Shown here: positions 63,780 to 64,000 of the stretch, one piece after another | How positions within the stretch are numbered: position 1 is the stretch's first letter | How the letters are laid out: each line of letters begins with the position of its first letter | Assembly (NCBI RefSeq): GCF_000196235.1 | Contig: NC_008541.1 | Span: 1,178,001-1,242,000 of the forward strand | DNA length: 64,000 nucleotides | Direction of reading: 5' to 3' | Source of the DNA: Arthrobacter sp. FB24 | GTDB taxonomy: Bacteria; Actinomycetota; Actinomycetes; Actinomycetales; Micrococcaceae | The notes under the pieces: model-generated | The model's database searches: none | Seen by the model: only the letters and a program-made list of their open reading frames with translations | What the model was told of the DNA's origin: nothing | Made by a program: the position numbers and the translations under genes

Positions 63780-64000
63780 GTGACTGAGCCTATTCTTGAC
63801 GCTGCCCCTGCCATCGACTTCGACCTCAAGAGCCTCCCCAAGGTATCCCTGCACGACCACCTGGACGGCGGCCTGCGCCCGGCCACCATCATCGAACTGG
63901 CGGAAGCCGTTGGACACACGCTGCCGTCCACCGATCCCGTGGCGCTGGGGGAGTGGTTCCGCGAGTCCGCCGATTCCGGCTCCCTGGTCCGCTACCTCGA
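63780..64000 (+). CDS. add: Adenosine deaminase, 5' part
   Basis: The first 73 codons of a purine-salvage deaminase cut by the window end. [20 protein letters not shown] carries the two His ligands for zinc near the N-terminus (HxH), as in adenosine deaminase, followed by [12 protein letters not shown] and [18 protein letters not shown]. The GTG start at 63780 is preceded by TAAGGTTGGAACC, so it may have a weak ribosome-binding site or a leaderless start. Confidence 0.92.
   Translation, partial: MTEPILDAAPAIDFDLKSLPKVSLHDHLDGGLRPATIIELAEAVGHTLPSTDPVALGEWFRESADSGSLVRYL

Overview
The window is 64 kb of dense, high-GC chromosome, about 90% coding, with frequent GTG and TTG starts, ATGA/GTGA stop-start overlaps and Gram-positive actinobacterial gene families. 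The monomeric NADP isocitrate dehydrogenase, the sdhC-D-A-B order, an LAxTG sorting signal and the strong codon bias fit a member of the Micrococcaceae, most likely Arthrobacter or Pseudarthrobacter in the broad sense. That assignment is an inference from gene content. I see no tRNA, rRNA, insertion sequence, prophage or CRISPR array.

Region by region: (1) 0-9.5 kb holds the purH 3' end, a secreted trypsin-like protease with a small downstream fragment sharing its propeptide motif, icd, an SRPBCC protein, a large-subunit catalase, and a coupled lipoprotein and Ser/Thr kinase pair. (2) 9.7-12.4 kb encodes a sortase-type (LANTG) surface protein built from near-identical 57-residue repeats, and a second exported protein. 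(3) 12.5-16 kb has a Gfo/Idh/MocA oxidoreductase, a strict 32-bp-period intergenic repeat and a MacB/LolD-type ABC exporter. (4) 16-21.5 kb is a ChvE-MmsAB sugar ABC importer headed by a ROK regulator, with a matching operator at both promoters. (5) 21.7-28.7 kb is a likely amino-acid catabolic cluster: an EKC-triad amidase, a PucR regulator, alanine racemase, a cationic-type amino-acid permease and a DavB-like amino-acid 2-monooxygenase. (6) 28.8-34.2 kb holds a gamma carbonic anhydrase, a DUF2231-type membrane protein, a methyltransferase, purU, and a ZTP (pfl) riboswitch ahead of glyA-folD. (7) 34.4-41.3 kb carries an ABC-2 exporter, exonuclease III, trpS, a 2H phosphoesterase and a YihY protein. 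(8) 41.3-45.9 kb pairs a six-hairpin glycosidase-like gene with a divergent orphan sugar-binding lipoprotein across LacI-like operators. (9) 46-52 kb contains sdhCDAB, manC and an M20 peptidase. (10) 52.4-54.4 kb is an ohrR-ohr-oxidoreductase peroxide-response cluster. (11) 54.6-64 kb is a nucleoside uptake and salvage block: a BMP lipoprotein, an ABC ATPase, two permeases, cdd, deoA, two DedA proteins and add (cut by the window edge).

How they fit together: one-carbon and purine metabolism (purH, purU, glyA, folD) is linked by the ZTP riboswitch. The transporter-enzyme clusters suggest a soil heterotroph that uses sugars, amino acids and nucleosides. The most interesting items are the DavAB-like pathway with its racemase, the duplicated ROK operator, the 32-bp-period repeat, the riboswitch, and the propeptide-like fragment beside the protease.
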